Source: Streptomyces sp. SID8352
Lineage (GTDB): Bacteria > Actinomycetota > Actinomycetes > Streptomycetales > Streptomycetaceae
Assembly (NCBI RefSeq): GCF_009862265.1
Contig: NZ_WWGX01000100.1
Location: 1 to 64,000, forward strand
Direction of reading: 5' to 3'
DNA: 64,000 bases
Positions 16,004 through 26,606 of this stretch are shown one piece after another. Each line of letters opens with the position of its first letter. Position 1 is the stretch's first letter. The notes under the pieces are model-generated. The model saw only the letters and a list, made by a program, of their open reading frames with translations. It did no database searches and had not been told where the DNA came from. The position numbers and the translations under genes were made by a program.

Positions 16004-16227
16004 TCTGCGACCACTGCGGCGTCCCCATCCTCGGGACCCCGCGCACCATGGCGCCCGAGACGGGCTCCGGCGCCGCTCCCGCCGTCCACCTCCACCCCTG
16101 GCCCTGCCGTCCCACGACCCCGAGGCGCACCCGCCCGGGGCGGGGACCGGCCCGCGGGTGGAGCCGTGCGGAAGGGGAGGAGGGCACGGAGGGCGGGACC
16201 GTCTCCCCTCCGTCTCCCGCCACGTAA
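16000..16227 (+). CDS. Short hypothetical protein with N-terminal CxxC
   Basis: 75-aa ORF beginning MICDHCGVPILGTPRTM, coupled to the upstream gene by ATGA. The first 35 residues look protein-like (a CDHC knuckle); the rest is Arg/Pro/Gly-rich and ends in low complexity, so the true end or reality of this gene is less sure. Last member of the cassette. Confidence 0.5.
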   Translation: MICDHCGVPILGTPRTMAPETGSGAAPAVHLHPWPCRPTTPRRTRPGRGPARGWSRAEGEEGTEGGTVSPPSPAT

Positions 16228-17184
16228 CGGCCCGCCACCCAGCGGCCCCTCCGCCCTCGCGACGTGTCGGCCCCTCGGCCCTCGCCGCACAGCGGTCCCT
16301 CCGTCTGGGCCACGCCGTCACCGTCCGGTCCCGTCGCTCACCGATCGCTTCGTCGTCGCCGTCACGGCCGGCACGCGTCGTCCCGGGCCCGTGCCCGCGC
16401 GGCGCTCCCCGGTATCCCGCGTGCCGCGGACCGCCGCGCGGGCACGGGCCCGGGCATCCACGCGGCACCCGGCAGGCGTCCGGCCGACCGCACCCGCGCG
16501 ATCGGCCACCGCCCCGGGGTGCCGGACAACCGGACAACCGCCCCCCACCTGTGAAAGGCCACCCCCCAGCAGGAGAACTCCACCCCCGGCGCCACCCCCG
16601 GCCCAGTCCGGCCCGACCGCCCCCACCCCCGATCCGCTCCGTTCCTGCCCGCCCCCCTCGTCCCGCCCCGCCCCGCTCCGGCCAGATCCGGCCAGGCCCA
16701 CCCCGGCTTCCGTCCCGACACCTCACTCCATGCGCCGGTTTCGAACCCGGCCAGCCGCCCCGCACCGTCACTCGGCACCGGCACCCACCTCCACCCGCAC
16801 CCCCACCTCCACCCGCACCGAAGCCACCGCGCCCCGCCCAGCAGAGCGCCGCCTGCACGCGCGCGCGCACCACCGGCCCACCCCGTCCGCCCCGAGGCCG
16901 CCCCAAGCCCGCCCCCGCGCACCCCACCGGAACGGACCGGCACGACCGCCGCCGCCCCCGGGACGCGCCGCGACGCGCCCCGCACCACCACCCCACCCCC
17001 CGCGCCACCCCGTAATATCCATGTGGATAATTCCCGGAAAGCCCCGCCACTCGGTCGCCGGTCGGTCACGTCGGGTAGGCGGTCCACAGGGGTGTGAACC
17101 CCCACGGGCCGCCATACGTGATCTGGGTGAGGATCAGGGAAGGGGTTGACCGACTACCGGGGCCGCCGGAGAATCAGCCCCGTA
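16228..17184. other. About 950 bp without a recognisable gene, C-rich
   Basis: Long frames are open on both strands but all read as Pro/Arg/His/Ala-rich low complexity without start signals. Features seen: a direct repeat CACCTCCACCCGCAC at about 16787 and 16806, an AT-rich island at 17020-17040 (GTAATATCCATGTGGATAAT), and GTTGACC at 17146, a possible -35 for acs. I see no RNA gene. The tract is strongly strand-biased (C-rich on plus). Confidence 0.6.
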
Positions 17185-17200
17185 AATGGTCTAAACCACG
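17185..17200. promoter_or_regulatory. DasR-like dre site upstream of acs
   Basis: AATGGTCTAAACCACG matches the DasR response element ACTGGTCTAGACCACT at 13 of 16 positions, with the core TGGTCTANACCA intact. It lies 16-31 nt before the acs ATG, so bound repressor would block transcription or the early mRNA region. DasR senses glucosamine-6-phosphate and controls aminosugar use; I recall a report of DasR repressing acsA in Saccharopolyspora. Not tested here. Confidence 0.6.
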
Positions 17201-17215
17201 TGGGACGGTGCGTAG

Positions 17216-19180
<1,965 letters not shown>

Positions 19181-19187
19181 CCCACCG

Positions 19188-19230
19188 CGCGAGGGGCACC
19201 CGGCGAGCGCCGTGCCGGGTGCCCCTCGCG
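19188..19230 (+). terminator. Terminator of acs, 17-bp perfect stem
   Basis: CGCGAGGGGCACCCGGC (19188-19204) pairs perfectly with 19214-19230 across a 9-base loop, starting 8 nt after the acs stop. No T-tract, as is usual in this genus. Confidence 0.85.
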
Positions 19231-19475
19231 TGTGCGGGGGGCACCCCTTGCCGGGCACCCCCGCAGGGCACCCCCCACCGGGTGCCCGGGCGCCCCGGGC
19301 CCCCTCCCGGGACGCCGTCCCCCCGCGTCGTCCCCGGCGCGCGCACACCCAGGGCGTCGTCCGCGCCGCGTTGGGTAAGCTGGTGGACGCGTAAGAGACA
19401 TCGAAGAACCTCATGGTGCGCCGGGAAGTCTGGTCGGCACGAGTTCCGTGCTGCCCATCGACCGGAGGTCTCCCC

Positions 19476-20900
19476 GTGACCGCGCCCCGCACCCCCCGCA
19501 AAGCCCTCGGACGGCTCTCCCTGCCCGAGCGGACCTATGTCGCGGACGCGCTGCGCACCGAGACCGTCGGCGGCGTCCTGCTGCTCGTCGCCGCCGTCGC
19601 CGCGCTGGTCTGGGCGAACGTCCCGGGGCTGCGCGACAGCTACGGCAGCGTCAGCGACTTCCACTTCGGCCCCGGGCTCCTCGGCCTGAACCTGTCCGTG
19701 GCGCACTGGGCGGCCGACGGACTGCTGGCGGTCTTCTTCTTCGTCGCCGGCGTCGAGCTGAAGCGGGAGCTGGTCGCCGGGGACCTCAAGGACCCCAAGG
19801 CCGCCGCGCTGCCGGTGATCGCGGCGCTGTGCGGCATGGCCGCGCCCGCGCTGGTCTACGCCTTCGTCAGCGGCACCGGCGGCGGCTCACTCGCCGGATG
19901 GGCCGTGCCCACCGCCACCGACATCGCCTTCGCACTCGCCGTGCTCGCCGTCATAGGCACCTCGCTGCCGAGCGCGCTGCGCGCCTTCCTGCTCACGCTC
20001 GCCGTCGTCGACGACCTCTTCGCCATCCTGATCATCGCGGTCTTCTTCACCGACACCCTGGACTTCGCGGCGCTCGGCGGCGCGCTCGCCGGCCTCCTCC
20101 TCTTCTGGCTGCTGCTGCGCGGGGGCGTGCGCGGCTGGTACGTGTACGTCCCCCTCGGCCTCGTCATCTGGGGGCTGATGTACAACAGCGGCATCCACGC
20201 CACCATCGCCGGCGTCGCCATGGGCCTGATGCTGCGCTGCCACACCCGCGAGGGCGAGGAGCACTCCCCCGGCGAGCGCATCGAGCATCTGGTGCGCCCC
20301 CTGTCGGCGGGCCTGGCGGTCCCGCTGTTCGCCCTGTTCAGCGCCGGGGTGTCGCTGTCCGGCAAGTCGCTGGCGGAGGTGTTCACCCGGCCGGAGACCC
20401 TCGGCGTCGTCCTCGGTCTGGTGGTCGGCAAGACGCTGGGCATCTTCGGCGGCACCTGGCTGACCGCGCGGTTCACCAAGGCGTCCCTCAGTGAGGACCT
20501 GGCCTGGGCCGACGTGTTCGCGGTGGCGACGCTGGCCGGCATCGGGTTCACCGTCTCGCTGCTCATCGGGGAACTGGCCTTCGAGGGCGACACGGCCCTG
20601 ACGGTCCAGGTGAAGGCGGCGGTGCTGACGGGCTCGCTGATCGCCGCCGTGCTGGCCACGGTGCTGCTGAAGCTCCGGAACGCCAAGTACCGGCGGATGA
20701 CCGAGGACGAGGACCGCGACGAGGACCTCAGCGGCGTCCCCGACGTGTACGAGCAGGACGACCCGGCCCACCACCTGCGGATGGCCGCCCTCCACGAGCG
20801 CAGGGCGGCCGAGCACCGGCGGCTGGCGGCGGAGCAGGAGGCGGCGCGGCGTGCCGAAGTGACGGGCGGGGCAGGCGAGGGGGACGACCGTCCGGCATGA
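19476..20900 (+). CDS. nhaA: Na+/H+ antiporter NhaA
   Basis: 474-aa membrane antiporter exchanging sodium for protons. About 11-12 hydrophobic segments between residues 30 and 410. Key features: GVELKRELVAGDL, PTATDIAFALAVLAVIG and the paired aspartates in LAVVDDLFAILIIAVFF, which are the ion-binding residues of the family. The C-terminal 60 residues are highly charged and absent from E. coli NhaA. GTG at 19476 is selected from the GGAGG 8 nt upstream; the open frame extends 63 nt further to an ATG but the extension is hydrophilic and lacks a ribosome-binding site. Confidence 0.95.
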   Translation: MTAPRTPRKALGRLSLPERTYVADALRTETVGGVLLLVAAVAALVWANVPGLRDSYGSVSDFHFGPGLLGLNLSVAHWAADGLLAVFFFVAGVELKRELVAGDLKDPKAAALPVIAALCGMAAPALVYAFVSGTGGGSLAGWAVPTATDIAFALAVLAVIGTSLPSALRAFLLTLAVVDDLFAILIIAVFFTDTLDFAALGGALAGLLLFWLLLRGGVRGWYVYVPLGLVIWGLMYNSGIHATIAGVAMGLMLRCHTREGEEHSPGERIEHLVRPLSAGLAVPLFALFSAGVSLSGKSLAEVFTRPETLGVVLGLVVGKTLGIFGGTWLTARFTKASLSEDLAWADVFAVATLAGIGFTVSLLIGELAFEGDTALTVQVKAAVLTGSLIAAVLATVLLKLRNAKYRRMTEDEDRDEDLSGVPDVYEQDDPAHHLRMAALHERRAAEHRRLAAEQEAARRAEVTGGAGEGDDRPA

Positions 20901-21000
20901 TCTGACGGGACGGTACAAAAGACGGACCGCGCCGTCCCCGCGCCAGGCGCCGGCGGCCGCGGCCCGTAGGCACTCCAGCCAGCAGAAGAGGGAGACCGCG

Positions 21001-21489
21001 ATGAGCGCACCCGACGGCAGCCCGGTCGGCGCCGAACGGACCATCGGCCAGTTGTTCGCCTCGGCCACCACCGAGATGTCGGCCCTGGTGCACGACGAGA
21101 TCGCGCTGGCGAAGGCGCAGCTCAAGCAGGACGTCAAGCGCGGCGCGGTCAGCGGCGGGGCCTTCTCGCTGGCGGGCGCGGTGCTGATCTTCTCGCTGCC
21201 GATGCTGAGCTTCGCGCTCGCCTACGGCATCCGCACCTGGACCGGCTGGAACCTCGCGGTGTGCTTCCTGCTGTCCTTCGCGGCCAACGTCCTGGTCGCC
21301 GGTCTGCTGGCGCTGATCGGCGTGGTCTTCGCGAAGAAGGCCAAGAAGGGCCGCGGCCCGCAGAAGGTCGCCGCCTCGGTGAAGCAGACGGCGGGCGTCC
21401 TCCAGAACGCCCGGCCGCACCCCCGCCCGGAGCTGCCCGCGGACCGCTCCCCGGAGGCCGTCGAGGCCATGGCCCGCCCCTCCTCATGA
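21001..21489 (+). CDS. Holin-X family (phage holin-like) membrane protein
   Basis: 162-aa protein of the actinobacterial holin superfamily III group, called phage holin family only by resemblance. Amphipathic N-terminal helix (about 20-50), two hydrophobic segments (about 58-80 and 88-110), a basic KKAKKGRGPQK cluster and a Pro-rich tail. GAGGGAGACCGCG precedes the ATG. The stop overlaps the ATG of the hydrolase gene (ATGA at 21486), so the two form an operon. No phage genes nearby; probably a membrane stress or envelope protein. Confidence 0.8.
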   Translation: MSAPDGSPVGAERTIGQLFASATTEMSALVHDEIALAKAQLKQDVKRGAVSGGAFSLAGAVLIFSLPMLSFALAYGIRTWTGWNLAVCFLLSFAANVLVAGLLALIGVVFAKKAKKGRGPQKVAASVKQTAGVLQNARPHPRPELPADRSPEAVEAMARPSS

Positions 21490-22439
21490 CGGACCGTCCT
21501 CCCACCCCTTCGGCGCAGCCCGCCTCGGTCGTCCGGCTGCCGCTGCCCGGCGGTCGCGAGGCGACCCACCGGGACGTCGCGGCCAACGGGGCCCGCTTCC
21601 ACATCGCGGAGCTGGGCGACGGGCCGCTGGTGCTGCTGCTGCACGGCTTCCCGCAGTTCTGGTGGACCTGGCGGCACCAGCTCACGGCGCTCGCGGACGC
21701 CGGCTTCCGCGCCGTCGCCATGGACCTGCGCGGCGTCGGCGGCAGCGACCGCACCCCGCGCGGCTACGACCCCGCCAACCTGGCGCTGGACGTCACCGGT
21801 GTGGTCCGCTCCCTGGGCGAGCCGGACGCCGCGCTCGTCGGCCACGACCTGGGCGGCTACCTGGCCTGGACGGCCGCCGCGATGCGCCCCAAGCTGGTGC
21901 GTCGGCTCGCGGTGGCCTCGATGCCCCACCCCCGGCGCTGGCGCTCGGCGATGCTCGGCGACGTCCGCCAGACCCGGGCCGGTTCGCACATCTGGGGCTT
22001 CCAGCGCCCCTGGGTCCCCGAGCGGCAGCTGACCGCCGACGACGGCGCGCTGGTGGGGCGGCTGATCCGGGACTGGTCCGGTCCCCGCCCGCCGGACGAC
22101 GAGGCGGTGGAGGTCTACCGGCGGACCATGTGCGTCCCCTCCACGGCACACTGCTCGGTCGAGCCGTACCGCTGGCTGGTGCGCTCCCTGGCCCGGCCCG
22201 ACGGCATCCAGTTCAACCGGCGGATGAAGCGGCCGGTGCGGGTGCCGACGCTGCATCTGCACGGTTCGCTGGACCCGGTGCTGCGCACCCGCAGCGCGGC
22301 CGGCTCCGGGGAGTACGTCGAAGCGCCCTACCGCTGGCGGCTGTTCGACGGCCTGGGCCACTTCCCGCACGAGGAGGACCCGGTCGCCTTCTCCACCGAA
22401 CTGATCAGCTGGCTGAAGGATCCCGAACCCGATCGGTGA
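21486..22439 (+). CDS. Alpha/beta hydrolase, epoxide-hydrolase-like
   Basis: 317-aa cytoplasmic hydrolase. HGFPQFWWTWRHQ (about 55-67) carries the HGxP oxyanion motif, GHDLGGYLAW (about 118-127) has Asp as nucleophile rather than Ser, and GLGHFPHEEDP near the C-terminus supplies His. An Asp nucleophile with HGFPQ is typical of epoxide hydrolases and haloalkane dehalogenases. Coupled to the holin-like gene by ATGA. Natural substrate unknown. Confidence 0.88.
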   Translation: MTDRPPTPSAQPASVVRLPLPGGREATHRDVAANGARFHIAELGDGPLVLLLHGFPQFWWTWRHQLTALADAGFRAVAMDLRGVGGSDRTPRGYDPANLALDVTGVVRSLGEPDAALVGHDLGGYLAWTAAAMRPKLVRRLAVASMPHPRRWRSAMLGDVRQTRAGSHIWGFQRPWVPERQLTADDGALVGRLIRDWSGPRPPDDEAVEVYRRTMCVPSTAHCSVEPYRWLVRSLARPDGIQFNRRMKRPVRVPTLHLHGSLDPVLRTRSAAGSGEYVEAPYRWRLFDGLGHFPHEEDPVAFSTELISWLKDPEPDR

Positions 22440-22566
22440 CCGGCCGAACGCGATCGGTGTCCGAACCGGAACGGTCGTCATATGAGCGGCCATGTGCCCC
22501 GCGCATAGGCCAATTGGGGCCCACCGGAGAGGTTATGGACCACGAGCCGGGGGCACAGGTCCCGGT

Positions 22567-22749
22567 ATGGGCTGGACGCACGACTACAGTGACGTAGCAC
22601 GCGACGGCCGCTCCACGAGCGGCGTGAGCACCCACCGGCGCGGTGGCGCCCCGCAACTGGCGGGCGCCGACCCCCGGGTGGGCATTCCGCGCATCCTGCG
22701 CCGCAGGGCCCGCTGGGTCTCCGTGCGGCTGCGCCATCCACGCGGCTGA
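22567..22749 (+). CDS. Small basic hypothetical protein
   Basis: 60-aa ORF from MGWTHDYSDVARDGR to a basic end rich in Arg (RRRARWVSVRLRHPRG). Composition is balanced enough to be real, but no good ribosome-binding site precedes the ATG. A competing 20-codon frame starts at 22534 after GGAGAGG. Listed as possible only; no family recognised. Confidence 0.35.
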   Translation: MGWTHDYSDVARDGRSTSGVSTHRRGGAPQLAGADPRVGIPRILRRRARWVSVRLRHPRG

Positions 22750-22820
22750 GCCCCCGGGCCGCCGTCCGGCCGGGCCGCCGCGACACCGGTCGCCGCCCCG
22801 CTCCGCACCGGGCCCCGCAC

Positions 22821-22847
22821 CCCGGCGGCCGCCGTCCGGCCGCCGGG
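22821..22847 (-). terminator. Terminator hairpin after MarP gene
   Basis: CCCGGCGGCCG (22821-22831) pairs with CGGCCGCCGGG (22837-22847) around 5 bases, 4-30 nt beyond the MarP stop on the minus strand. Confidence 0.65.
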
Positions 22848-22850
22848 CCG

Positions 22851-24059
22851 TCAGAGTGCGCAGTTGTCGCTGTTCACCTGCTGGTTGGCGGTGCGGCCGC
22901 GGGTGATGTCCTCGCGGATCTCGTCCGCGGTCAGGGCGTACCCGGTGTCGGCATCGTCCAGCGACTTGGCGAAGACCACTCCGTAGACCTCGCCCTCCGG
23001 GGTCAGCAGGGGTCCGCCGGAGTTGCCCTGCCGGATGGTCGCGTAGAGCGAGTACACGTCGCGGCGCACGGTGTCCCGGCGGTAGATGTCGGGGCCGTTG
23101 GCCGTGATGCGCCCCCGCACCCGCGCGGCCCGCACGTCGTACGCCCCGTTCTCCGGGAAGCCGGCGACGATGGCGCTGTCGCCGCCGGCCGCGTCCTTCT
23201 CGGCGAACCGCAGCGCGGGCGCGTCCAGTTCGGGCACGTCCAGCACGGCGATGTCGCGCCGCCAGTCGTAGAGGACGATCGTCGCGTCGTAGAGCCGCCC
23301 CTCTCCGCCGATCTGCACGGTGGGCTCGTCCACGCCGCCCACCACATGGGCGTTGGTCATCACCCGGCGCTCGGCGAAGACGAAGCCGGTGCCCTCCAGG
23401 ACCTTGCCGCAGCCGGTGGCGGTGCCCATGACCTTGACGATGGAGCGCTGGGCGCGCCGGGCCACCGCGCTGTCGGCCAGCTCCGGATCGGGCGGCCGGA
23501 CGTCGGTGATGGGCTCGTTGGAGAACGGGCTGAAGACCTGCGGGAAGCCGTTCTGCGCGAGGACCGAGGAGAAGTCCGCGAACCAGGTGTCGGCCCGCTC
23601 CGGCAGCGCCCGGGAGACCCCGAGCAGCACCTTGGAGCCGCGCACCTCCTTGCCGAGCGTCGGCAGGGTCGTCCCCGCGAGGGCGGAGCCGATCAGCCAG
23701 GCGACCAGCAGCAGGGCGACCACGTTGACCAGGGCTCCGCCGGTGGCGTCCAGGGCGCGCGCGGGGGTCCAGGTGATGTGCCGGCGCAGCTTGTTGCCGA
23801 GGTGCGTGGTCAGGGCCTGGCCGACGGAGGCGCAGACGATGACGATGACGACCGCCACCACGGCGGCGGCCGTGCCGACCTCCGCGTTGTCCGTCAGGGC
23901 GTCCCAGAGGACCGGCAGCAGATAGACGGCGGCGAGGCCGCCGCCGAGGAAACCGGTCACCGACAGGACGCCGACGACGAAGCCCTGGCGGAAGCCGACG
24001 ATCGCGAACCACACGGCGGCGACCAGCAACAGGATGTCCAGCACGTTCACGAGGGCCAC
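22851..24059 (-). CDS. marP: MarP-family membrane serine protease (CvpA + trypsin domains)
   Basis: 402-aa protein. Four hydrophobic segments in residues 1-130 form a CvpA/colicin-V-production-like membrane domain; the C-terminal half is a periplasm-side trypsin-fold protease. Catalytic triad is visible: His in TNAHVVGG (about 235), Asp in WRRDIAVLD (about 264) and Ser in RQGNSGGPLL (about 346); a Cys pair (GTATGCGKV ... DNCAL) could make the redox-controlled disulfide known from mycobacterial MarP. In M. tuberculosis MarP is needed for acid resistance and cell-wall hydrolase activation. Start is the GTG at 24059, 4 nt after the NUDIX stop, implying co-transcription. Confidence 0.88.
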   Translation of the reverse strand: MALVNVLDILLLVAAVWFAIVGFRQGFVVGVLSVTGFLGGGLAAVYLLPVLWDALTDNAEVGTAAAVVAVVIVIVCASVGQALTTHLGNKLRRHITWTPARALDATGGALVNVVALLLVAWLIGSALAGTTLPTLGKEVRGSKVLLGVSRALPERADTWFADFSSVLAQNGFPQVFSPFSNEPITDVRPPDPELADSAVARRAQRSIVKVMGTATGCGKVLEGTGFVFAERRVMTNAHVVGGVDEPTVQIGGEGRLYDATIVLYDWRRDIAVLDVPELDAPALRFAEKDAAGGDSAIVAGFPENGAYDVRAARVRGRITANGPDIYRRDTVRRDVYSLYATIRQGNSGGPLLTPEGEVYGVVFAKSLDDADTGYALTADEIREDITRGRTANQQVNSDNCAL

Positions 24060-24063
24060 CCTG

Positions 24064-24771
24064 TCATGCGAGCCGGTCCAGCGGGACCTGCTTCTCCGGG
24101 TCCCAGGGCCGCTCCCAGCCCGCGTAGTGCAGCAGCCGGTCGATCACCCCGGCGGTGAAGCCCCAGACGAGGGCGGACTCCACGAGGAACGCCGGCCCCC
24201 GGTGACCGCTCGGGTGCAGCGCGGTCACCCGGTTGGCGGGGTCGGTGAGGTCGGCCACGGGGACGGTGAACACCCGGGCCGTCTCGGCCGGGTCGACGAC
24301 GCCGACCGGGCTGGGCTCGCGCCACCAGCCCAGCACCGGGGTCACCACGAAGCCGCTGACCGGGATGTACAGCTTGGGCAGCGCGCCGAAGACCTGGACG
24401 CCGGACGGATCGAGCCCGGTCTCCTCCTCGGCCTCTCGCAGGGCGGCCCGCAGCGGCCCCTCCCCGTGCGGGTCGCCGTCCTCGGGGTCGAGGGCGCCGC
24501 CCGGGAAGGACGGCTGTCCGGCGTGCGAGCGCAGGGTGCCGGCCCGCTCCATGAGGAGCAGCTCGGGGCCGCGCCCGCTCCCGGCCGGGTGCTCCCCGTC
24601 GCCGAACAGGACCAGGACGGCGGACTGCCGCCCCGCGCCGTCCTCCGGCGGCAGGAAGCGGCTGAGCTGCCCGGGGCTCACCGTCCGCGCGGTCCGCGCC
24701 ACCGGCTCCAGCCAGCCCGGCAGCCCCGCCGCGCCGGGCGCCGCGCCCCGGGTGTCGCCCGCCCCCGTCAT
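24064..24771 (-). CDS. NUDIX hydrolase, CoA-pyrophosphatase type
   Basis: 235-aa protein. The NUDIX signature is present as GGALDPEDGD...REAEEETGLD (about 100-130), with the upstream LLMERAGTLRSHAGQPSFPG stretch that is characteristic of the NudL/CoA diphosphatase family. It would cleave CoA or oxidised CoA to phosphopantetheine and ADP. The start at 24771 (MTGAGDTRG) is one of several; a GTG 6 nt upstream is equally possible. Just upstream of marP on the same strand. Confidence 0.85.
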   Translation of the reverse strand: MTGAGDTRGAAPGAAGLPGWLEPVARTARTVSPGQLSRFLPPEDGAGRQSAVLVLFGDGEHPAGSGRGPELLLMERAGTLRSHAGQPSFPGGALDPEDGDPHGEGPLRAALREAEEETGLDPSGVQVFGALPKLYIPVSGFVVTPVLGWWREPSPVGVVDPAETARVFTVPVADLTDPANRVTALHPSGHRGPAFLVESALVWGFTAGVIDRLLHYAGWERPWDPEKQVPLDRLA

Positions 24772-24880
24772 CGCCACCCCTGTCCCGCCCGTCCCGCGCG
24801 TACGCTCCGTGCCCCCGCCCACGCCGCTCGCGGGGCCGTTCCCGCCCCGTTCAACGCCCGGCGGCCCCGGGTTCGTTCCG

Positions 24881-26332
24881 TCACTCCGCCCTCAGCGGCG
24901 GCGCCGGGATGCCACCCGCGTCCAGATAGGACCGCGGGGGGTTGAGACGCTGGCCGGGCAGCCCGGCCTTCTCGTACTTCAGCAGCTTGCGGGCCTTCTC
25001 CGGGTCGGTCTCGCCCTCCCCGTACGCCGGGCAGAGGGGGGCGATGGGGCAGGCGCCGCAGGCGGGCCTGCGGGCGTGGCAGATCCGGCGGCCGTGCCAG
25101 ATCACGTGGTGGGACAGGTCCGTCCAGTCGCTCTTCGGGAAGAGCGCGCCGACGGCGGCCTCGATCTTGTCCGGATCGGTCGCCTCGGTCCACTTCCAGC
25201 GGCGCACCAGGCGCTGGAAGTGGGTGTCCACGGTGATGCCGGGCCGCCCGTAGGCGTTGCCCAGCACCACGAACGCGGTCTTGCGGCCGACTCCGGGCAG
25301 CTTGACCAAGTCTTCCAGGCGGCCCGGCACCTCACCGCCGTACTCCTCCGCCAGGGCCTTGGAGAGGCCGATGACGGACCGGGTCTTGGCCCGGAAGAAG
25401 CCGCAGGGACGGAGGATCTCCTCCACCTTCTCCGGATCGGCGGCGGCCAGGTCCTCGGGGGTGGGGTAGGAGGCGAAGAGGGCGGGCGTCGTCTGGTTGA
25501 CGCGCAGGTCGGTGGTCTGCGCGGAGAGCACCGTGGCCACCAGGAGCTGGAAGGGGTTCTCGAAGTCCAGCTCGGGGTGGGCGTACGGGTAGACCTCGGC
25601 CAGCTCGCGGTTGATCCGGCGGGCGCGGCGGACCAGGGCGGTGCGCGACTCCTGGCGCGGCGGCTTCGGGGCAACGGTCTTCGCCGGGGCCAGGCCCCCG
25701 ATGGCGGCGGTGGCCTTCTTGGGGGCGACCACGGCCTTCTTGGCGGGGGCCGCGGGACGCCGGACGAGGGCCTTCGCGGCGGGGGCCTTCGCGGTGGAAG
25801 TCCTCGCGGAGGCGGCCTTCGCGGTGGAGGGCTTGGTGGAGGCGGCCTTCCCGGTGGCCGGGGCCTTCTTCGCCGCGGCCTTACCGGCGGAGGTCCTCCC
25901 GGCGGGAGCCGCACCGGCGCCGGTCCCCGCCTCCGTCTTCTTCGCGGAGGTCCTCCTGACCGGGGCCTTCTTCGCCGCGGTCTTGCCAGCCGGAGTCCTC
26001 CCGGCGGGGGCCGTCCCAGCGGCCTTCTCCGCGTCCGCCTTCTTCGCGGGGGCCTTCTTCGCGGGGGCCGTCCCCGTCCCGGACTTCTTGTTGGCAGCGG
26101 CCTCTCCGGCGGAGCCCCCTGCGGGCGTTGCCTCCGCCGTTCCTCCGGCCGGGGCCCGGCCCGCGGGCGTCGTGCCCGTCGCCGTGCTCCCGGCCACCGT
26201 CTCCGTGGCCGCGGCCTGCTTCGCGGACGTCTTCTTCACGGCACCCTTCTTCGCGGTCACCCTCTTGGCGGGCCCCGCTTCCCTCGTCGCGTACGCCGTT
26301 CCCCTACCGCCATCGGGACCCTGTTCGCCCAT
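24881..26332 (-). CDS. nth: Endonuclease III with long Lys/Ala-rich N-terminal tail
   Basis: 483-aa DNA glycosylase/AP lyase for oxidised pyrimidines. The enzyme proper covers about residues 225-483: helix-hairpin-helix LPGVGRKTA with the catalytic Lys, VDTHFQRL with the catalytic Asp, and the [4Fe-4S] ligand series CHARRPACGACPIAPLC (C-x6-C-x2-C-x5-C). The first about 215 residues are repeats of Ala-Lys-Lys-Ala-Pro and Ala-Gly-Arg-Thr type units, like histone H1 or the tails of some streptomycete DNA-binding proteins, roughly doubling the usual size. The start (MGEQGPDG at 26332) is uncertain because the tail frame is open further. Divergent from crp. Confidence 0.88.
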   Translation of the reverse strand: MGEQGPDGGRGTAYATREAGPAKRVTAKKGAVKKTSAKQAAATETVAGSTATGTTPAGRAPAGGTAEATPAGGSAGEAAANKKSGTGTAPAKKAPAKKADAEKAAGTAPAGRTPAGKTAAKKAPVRRTSAKKTEAGTGAGAAPAGRTSAGKAAAKKAPATGKAASTKPSTAKAASARTSTAKAPAAKALVRRPAAPAKKAVVAPKKATAAIGGLAPAKTVAPKPPRQESRTALVRRARRINRELAEVYPYAHPELDFENPFQLLVATVLSAQTTDLRVNQTTPALFASYPTPEDLAAADPEKVEEILRPCGFFRAKTRSVIGLSKALAEEYGGEVPGRLEDLVKLPGVGRKTAFVVLGNAYGRPGITVDTHFQRLVRRWKWTEATDPDKIEAAVGALFPKSDWTDLSHHVIWHGRRICHARRPACGACPIAPLCPAYGEGETDPEKARKLLKYEKAGLPGQRLNPPRSYLDAGGIPAPPLRAE

Positions 26333-26502
26333 GGCGGAATCGTGGCGTGCGGTCACCCGCGCGGCCCCCAGCCCTGTGCTCCCACCGGCGAATTGGACAC
26401 CCGGCCAGCCTACGGCCCGGCGTCGGCGTACGCCCCGGACCCGGGCGATCGGCGCCCGATTGGACCCCTGCCGCTTACCCCGGGAGACCGGTGCGGCATC
26501 CT

Positions 26503-26516
26503 TGTGACAGATCACA
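26503..26516. promoter_or_regulatory. Crp-like palindrome upstream of crp
   Basis: TGTGACAGATCACA consists of the Crp half-sites TGTGA and TCACA with 4 rather than the E. coli 6 bases between; it also nearly fits the GTG-N6-GNCAC motif reported for Streptomyces Crp as I remember it. It lies 90 bp before the crp start and could allow autoregulation, or control of the divergent nth gene. Confidence 0.5.
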
Positions 26517-26606
26517 CTGTTTGGACTGTCCTGCAAAATGGGCACCACGGTCCCCTGTCAGACGGGGGAACGCGATCCCCTGAGCAGGTCGACAAGGAGA
26601 GAACTC

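Noticed and set aside
16362..17105. Minus-strand frame of 247 codons in the gap before acs
   Set aside because: Almost purely Gly/Arg/Ala/Val text without start signal; gap treated as non-coding.
21001..21489. Holin-like gene taken as prophage evidence
   Set aside because: The family is widespread in actinobacterial cores and no phage genes adjoin it.
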